Source: Pseudomonas maumuensis
Lineage (GTDB): Bacteria; Pseudomonadota; Gammaproteobacteria; Pseudomonadales; Pseudomonadaceae
Reading direction: 5' to 3'
Length of the DNA stretch: 64,000 nt
NCBI RefSeq assembly: GCF_019139675.1
Contig: NZ_CP077077.1
Location: forward strand, 2,356,001 to 2,420,000
Shown: positions 60,296 through 64,000 of the stretch, one piece after another
Layout: each line of letters begins with the position of its first letter
Numbering within the stretch: position 1 is the stretch's first letter
Translations under genes and position numbers: made by a program
The notes under the pieces: generated by a model
What the model was told of the DNA's origin: nothing
Database searches by the model: none
What the model saw: the letters and a program-made list of their open reading frames with translations, nothing else

Positions 60296-60646
60296 GCGCC
60301 AGAGCACGTAGGTGTAGATGCCGAGGTTGAGTGCCAGCACGATGGTACCCAGCCATAGCTGGATCTGTGGGGTCAGGCCGGCGGGGTAGATCACGGGCCA
60401 GATGTAGTGTTCGACGAAACCGCCGGGGTAGCCGGCGTCGCCGGCGGCTTTACGCAGGTGATTTTCCCAGTCGGTCAGGGGGCATTCCAGGTGCAGGCCT
60501 TCCACCGCCAGGCCCCAGGCTAGGGCGGGAAGGTGGATCAGCAGGGCGCGGCGGCGCCAGAGCACCAGCAGGCCGCCGAACAGGACGAGCAGGATGAACG
60601 AGAGGTGGAACAGGACCAGGGTGTCGGCGGCCAGGCGGTGGAACAT
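60272..60646 (-). CDS. DUF2784 membrane protein
   Basis: 124 aa with three or four hydrophobic segments (LFHLSFILLVLFGGLLVLW; WLGTIVLALNLGIYTYVLW) and the DUF2784 features ECPLTDWE and GGFVEHYIWP. Inner-membrane protein of unknown function. The 3' end overlaps tam on the other strand. Its promoter side, within 50-90 bp of the start, contains the GGTTTTTC tandem repeat. Confidence 0.88.
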   Translation of the reverse strand: MFHRLAADTLVLFHLSFILLVLFGGLLVLWRRRALLIHLPALAWGLAVEGLHLECPLTDWENHLRKAAGDAGYPGGFVEHYIWPVIYPAGLTPQIQLWLGTIVLALNLGIYTYVLWRLTRSHHK

Positions 60647-60688
60647 GGTGGGTGGGGCCTTGCTGGGGGAGATGGGTTAGTTTGTCAT

Positions 60689-60738
60689 GGTTTTTTTCGG
60701 TTTTTCGGTTTTTCGGTTTTTCGGTTTTTCGGTTTTTC
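60689..60738. repeat. GGTTTTTC octamer tandem repeat
   Basis: Five perfect GGTTTTTC units (60699-60738) are preceded by one with seven Ts (60689-60698). The array lies 43-92 bp upstream of the DUF2784 start. Short-unit arrays of this kind can gain or lose copies by slippage. Confidence 0.92.
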
Positions 60739-61093
60739 GTTCTTGAGTTTGGGGTGATTGTTTTGATAGTTGTATGCGCATTCATTTGCTATGTCGACGC
60801 TTATTCACCTTTCCGCCCTTACGGCGGCTTACTTTGGTCTTGGCCAAAGTAAGCAAAGCCGTTGCGCTCCATTCATCCGGCCCTCCGCTTCGCTCCGGGT
60901 TCCCTCACTCCGGCCTTGCTCCCGGGAGGACCGCGCTGAACGCCCCATCCTGGGGCGCAGCGCTTGACGGGCATCCATGCCCGTCACCTCCCTCCGCAAG
61001 ACCTCCGTGCGGCCTCCTGAAGTCGCGAAGTTACGGGCGGCGCCTGCACTAACGCAGCTAGTCGCTAGTTGCCATCGCGGGAACTCTAGATCA

Positions 61094-61169
61094 CCATCGC
61101 GGGTCAAGCCCGCTCCCACGTTAAATGAAATAGTTAAACTATCGTGGGAGCGGGCTTGACCCGCGATGG
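61094..61169. repeat. Perfect inverted REP pair in the centre of the large inverted repeat
   Basis: 27-bp arms (61094-61120 and 61143-61169), exactly complementary, carrying GCGGGTCAAGCCCGCTCCCA, separated by a 22-bp AT-rich loop. A different REP class from the CCGGCAAGCCGG units in the mtl region. Confidence 0.93.
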
Positions 61170-61454
61170 CGTAATGAAGAACAACACTTCATCCACTAAT
61201 AAACCAAAATTTCTGCTCTTGATCTTGCTTCTAAGCGCGCGATAGTTCAGGCGCCACAAATTGCGACTTCAGGAGGCCGAGCGGAGTTCTTGCGAAGGGA
61301 GGTGACGGCCATGGATGGCCGTCAAGCGCTGCGCCCCAGGATGGGGCGTTCAGCGCGGTACTCCCGGGAGCAAGAACGGAGCGAGGGAACCCCGGAGCGA
61401 AGCGCAGGGGGCCGTATGAACGGAGCCGAACGGTTTTGCCTACTTTGGCCAAGA

Positions 61455-62714
61455 TGTATGGACTTGAGACATCGCTGACACATGTGCGGGGACATGGTGG
61501 ACACATTATCGCTTACCGTCGGGGTTGTTGAAGTCGATGGTTCGCAGCTTGTGCTGGCAGAAGTAAACATCAAAATGGTCAGGCCCTTGATCGCTGCGGC
61601 GGAGCGCCAACACATAGCCTGCTAGCGCCTTGGCTATCCGAAATGAGCGTTTCTTGAAGCGGAACTGACTGCTGTAGGGTTTCACCAAAATATCATCGGG
61701 ACCGTATTCAACGGGCGGTAGACGGCTTGGGAAAGCCCGCCTGCTCATCTGGTAGCGATCTGCCGGTACTTTGTAGCCCAACTGCTGATGAGGACGCTTG
61801 TAGTTGTAAATGCCCCGCCAGAGGTCGAAAGCTTCTTGCGCTTCTCGCAGATCCCGAAAACTGCGCCCGGTTAGTACCTCGGCCTTGAGCGTCCGGTGGA
61901 ATCGCTCATCCTTGCCATTGGTTTGTGGGTGGCCTGGCCTGCTGAAAGTCAGTCGAATTCCCAGACGAACCAGCCAGATACCTAGCGGTGTGAGTTCTCC
62001 GGGATTTCTTGGCGCCCCCAGGGCGAGCCATTATCCGCGTTGATCTGCACGGGCAGTCCATACCGGCTGAACAGATCGGTCAGGTGCTCCATGACCAACC
62101 CTGTGCGCTGATGTGTGCAGGCCTGTATCACAAGGTTAAAGCGTGAGTGGTCATCAATCAGCGTCAGCGGATAACAAGGTCCCTGAGCCGTTTGGAAGAA
62201 ACCTTTAAAATCGATCTGCCACAGATCATTCGGGGCTTCGCGCTCAAAGCGTGTCCATGGTTTAGCCGCCTCGGAGGCCTCCGCGGTGATCAATCCATGC
62301 CGATGCAGGACATTGGTTACGGTACTGGCACAGATGCGCTGATCAAGCAGGTGACTGATCTTTCGGCCACCCCACGTGGAGTGCTCCTTACGGATGGCAA
62401 TCACTTCCTCTTCTAGCCCAGGCTGAGTCTTGCGAGGGCTGACGGCTGGCTTTCGAGAGCGCTCCTTCAAGCCGAGCAAGCCCTCCTGTCGAAATCGATT
62501 GAGCCATTTGTAACCCGTCTGAGGGCTAATGCCGAACCGGCGGCATAGCTCCCTCATATTGGCGCCCGGGTGATTGGCCAGGCTAACGAACTCTTCTCTT
62601 AAGCTCATGGCATCTCTCGCGTTCCAAGGCATGGTCGTATTCCCGGCAGATTGCTTGCCGAAAAGTGTCAACCATGTCTCCGCACACGTGTCCACCATGT
62701 GTCCGGTCCATACA
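61455..62714 (-). mobile_element. IS481-family insertion sequence, 1260 bp
   Basis: The ends are imperfect inverted repeats of about 50 bp starting TGTATGGAC and including TGTGCGG and GACATGGT. A 6-bp direct repeat CCAAGA flanks it (61449-61454 and 62715-62720), as expected for target duplication. Removing the element and one repeat restores ACTTTGGTCTTGGCCAAAGT on the complementary strand, the same hairpin as in the left arm of the large inverted repeat (60831-60850), which confirms the borders. Confidence 0.93.
61506..62632 (-). pseudogene. IS481-family transposase, split by a one-base frameshift
   Basis: The first frame, from ATG 62632, encodes a helix-turn-helix (LCRRFGISPQTGYKWLNRF) and two acidic residues of the DDE catalytic site (LWQIDFKG; LTLIDDHSRF), and stops at 61982. 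The remaining part (LVRLGIRLTFSRPGHPQTNG, then KDERFHR with the catalytic Glu, and the C-terminus ending NNPDGKR at 61506) is in the -1 frame. The switch lies at a run of five Gs near 62027, where six would give a continuous protein of about 375 aa. It is either a decayed copy or made by -1 frameshifting; IS481 members usually have one ORF, so decay is more likely. Confidence 0.88.
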
Positions 62715-62812
62715 CCAAGACCAAAGTAGGCCGCCGTAAGGGCGGAAAGGTGACTAAAAGTCGACATCACCTACGAATGTGCATACAAAAACCAAAACAA
62801 TAACCAAAGAAC

Positions 62813-63676
62813 CTACTCCAAAACCATCTCCAAAAACGTAGCCACCACCCGCCGCATCCGCTGTTCCTGCAAACACACCAACGTCTCCGTCAAATGCCGC
62901 TGACAATCCACAATCGGCAAAGCACAAACCCTCGCATCGGCCCCGAATTCAGCCGCGGACACCACCCCCACGCCAATCCCCACCACCACAGCCTCCCGCG
63001 CCGCCTCCCGCCCTTCGACCTGGATCGCCGACCGAATCCGCAACCCCGCCCGCTGCATTTCCTCCTCCAGCGTCTGCCGCGTCACCGACCCCGGCTCACG
63101 CAGCACCAGCGGCGTATCGTCCAGGTCCGCCAGACTGATCTGCCCCCGGCTGGCCCAAGGATGCTGGTGCGAAACGAACGCCACCATCGGGTCACGCCGC
63201 ATCGGCACGCAGAACAGCCGCTCGTCATCGACATCGCGCCCGAGCAGGGCCAGGTCGGCCTGGTAGCTGAACAGCCGCGCCAGCGACTCATCGGTGTTGC
63301 CGGTCTCGATCCTCACCTGGATCCCCGGATAGCGCTGGCAGAACCGCGCGATCTGCGGCAGCACATGCACCGGCGCGTCCACCGCCAGGGTCAGGCTGCC
63401 GGTGTGCAGGGCGCGTGAGTCCTGCAGCAGCTCCAGGGCCTCGGCCTCGCAGGCGAACAGACGCTGGGTGACGCCGAGCAGGCGCTCGCCCAAGTCGGTC
63501 AACTGCACCGAGCGCTTGTTGCGGTGAAAAAGCAGCACGCCAAAGCGCTCCTCGAGCTTGCGCACCTGGTCGGACACCGCCGGCTGGGTAAGAAACAGCT
63601 TCTGCGCCGCGCGGGTGAAGCTGCCCTGTTCGGCCACCGCGTGGAAGGCCTTGAGTTGAGCATGGGAGACCGACAT
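62813..63676 (-). CDS. LysR-family transcriptional regulator
   Basis: 287 aa. The winged helix-turn-helix (GSFTRAAQKLFLTQPAVSDQVRKLE) is followed by a LysR effector domain. GGAG lies six bases before ATG 63676. It is divergent from the MFS transporter beginning at 63923; the 246-bp gap contains an AT-rich stretch with TTTATTTATCA near 63728, a likely operator/promoter. The pairing suggests control of that transporter and genes further right; ligand unknown. Confidence 0.92.
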   Translation of the reverse strand: MSVSHAQLKAFHAVAEQGSFTRAAQKLFLTQPAVSDQVRKLEERFGVLLFHRNKRSVQLTDLGERLLGVTQRLFACEAEALELLQDSRALHTGSLTLAVDAPVHVLPQIARFCQRYPGIQVRIETGNTDESLARLFSYQADLALLGRDVDDERLFCVPMRRDPMVAFVSHQHPWASRGQISLADLDDTPLVLREPGSVTRQTLEEEMQRAGLRIRSAIQVEGREAAREAVVVGIGVGVVSAAEFGADARVCALPIVDCQRHLTETLVCLQEQRMRRVVATFLEMVLE

Positions 63677-63922
63677 CGAACACTCCACTTAAAAGCTGGG
63701 CTTATGTGTGAAATACGATAAATCGATTTTATTTATCAGTCAGCAGCTGTTTCCATGTGTTTCAACCCGACGCCTCTGCCACGAGCAGCGGCATGTCGGC
63801 CATGGCGGCACCACCGCCATCTGACCAGGTGACGTCCCTCCGTCACGCAGTGCGCAACACAACAACAAGACAGGCGTTTCTTCACATTCTGCCGGCACAC
63901 TCAAACAAGAGGTCAGAGTCAA

Positions 63923-64000
63923 ATGAACCAATCCCTGGGCGCCATCAAGCGCTGGCGCGTGCAGATCTTCGCGATCACCTGGCTGGCCTACGCCGCCTTC
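63923..64000 (+). CDS. MFS transporter, N-terminal 26 codons (cut by window end)
   Basis: ATG at 63923 with AAGAGG upstream. The visible residues MNQSLGAIKRWRVQIFAITW and LAYAAF match the first helix of organophosphate:phosphate antiporter-type MFS proteins (GlpT/UhpC/PgtP-like), in which YAAFYFTRK would follow. The substrate cannot be told from this fragment. Confidence 0.6.
   Translation, partial: MNQSLGAIKRWRVQIFAITWLAYAAF

Larger units (their letters stand above)
60771..62787. repeat. Large imperfect inverted repeat, right arm interrupted by an IS
   Basis: The left arm, about 60771-61026, and the right arm, 61263-61454 plus 62721-62787, are complementary over some 230-250 bp with scattered mismatches. 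Shared landmarks are GTATGCGCATTC-like ends, GTCGAC, CACCTTTCCGCCCTTACGGC and CGCCCCATCCTGGGGCGCAG. It contains no gene apart from the IS. The spacer (61027-61262) holds a perfect inverted REP pair. The many short open frames across it are antisense artefacts of the palindrome. Confidence 0.88.

Noticed and set aside
60774..61615. Several 60-100-codon frames on both strands in the repeat zone.
   Set aside because: The same peptide patterns appear in both arms of the inverted repeat; they reflect the palindrome, not genes.
63923..64000. Assigning the transporter to 2-aminoethylphosphonate or glycerol-3-phosphate uptake.
   Set aside because: Only 26 codons are present and the LysR neighbour is not diagnostic.

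Overview
The window looks like chromosomal DNA of a Pseudomonas of the P. putida group. It is GC-rich, carries many hairpin repeats of the Pseudomonas REP type (GTGGGAGC-core units), has a mannitol operon in the order known from fluorescent pseudomonads (mtlR-E-F-G-K-D-Y-Z), and has the conserved translation block thrS-infC-rpmI-rplT-pheS-pheT-ihfA. The species is inferred from gene content and order only.

Layout. 1-9318 (minus strand) is the start of a nonribosomal peptide locus: an amidase-signature enzyme, a cytochrome P450 and a large NRPS that runs off the left edge. My reading of its two adenylation domains gives a glycine-like code and an exact match to the textbook threonine code. 9534-10257 holds a cold-shock gene and a small secreted protein. 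10591-17891 is the core translation block; infC appears to start at ATT. 17991-18067 is tRNA-Pro(GGG). It is followed by about 3 kb of decayed foreign DNA: an integrase pseudogene, small membrane ORFs tied to a repeated 22-mer, and an orphan colicin-D-type immunity gene. 21326-31202 is the mannitol/polyol uptake and catabolism operon with its AraC regulator, split by REP palindromes, one of them a 253-bp nested inverted repeat. 31980-35410 is a translationally coupled flavin amino-acid oxidase and TPP-dependent 2-oxo-acid decarboxylase. 35683-40833 encodes one 1716-residue protein joining a DEDD exonuclease-like domain, a RecQ helicase and a UvrD helicase.

From 40872 on there are mostly metabolic and transport genes: a membrane protein, an O-acetylhomoserine sulfhydrylase, a SCO1-cytochrome c fusion beside a large multicopper oxidase, a TSUP exporter, a LysR/MHS-transporter/amidohydrolase/deacetylase cluster, an isolated DUF900 lipoprotein in AT-richer DNA, a MocR regulator divergent from an amino-acid permease, and tam with DUF2784. 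60689-62787 is a repeat zone: an octamer tandem repeat and a roughly 230-bp-arm inverted repeat whose right arm is interrupted by an IS481-family element with a 6-bp target duplication. The window ends with a LysR gene divergent from the start of an MFS transporter.

The strongest candidates for something not well described are the exonuclease-RecQ-UvrD fusion, the amidase-P450-NRPS locus, and the nested palindrome inside the mannitol operon.
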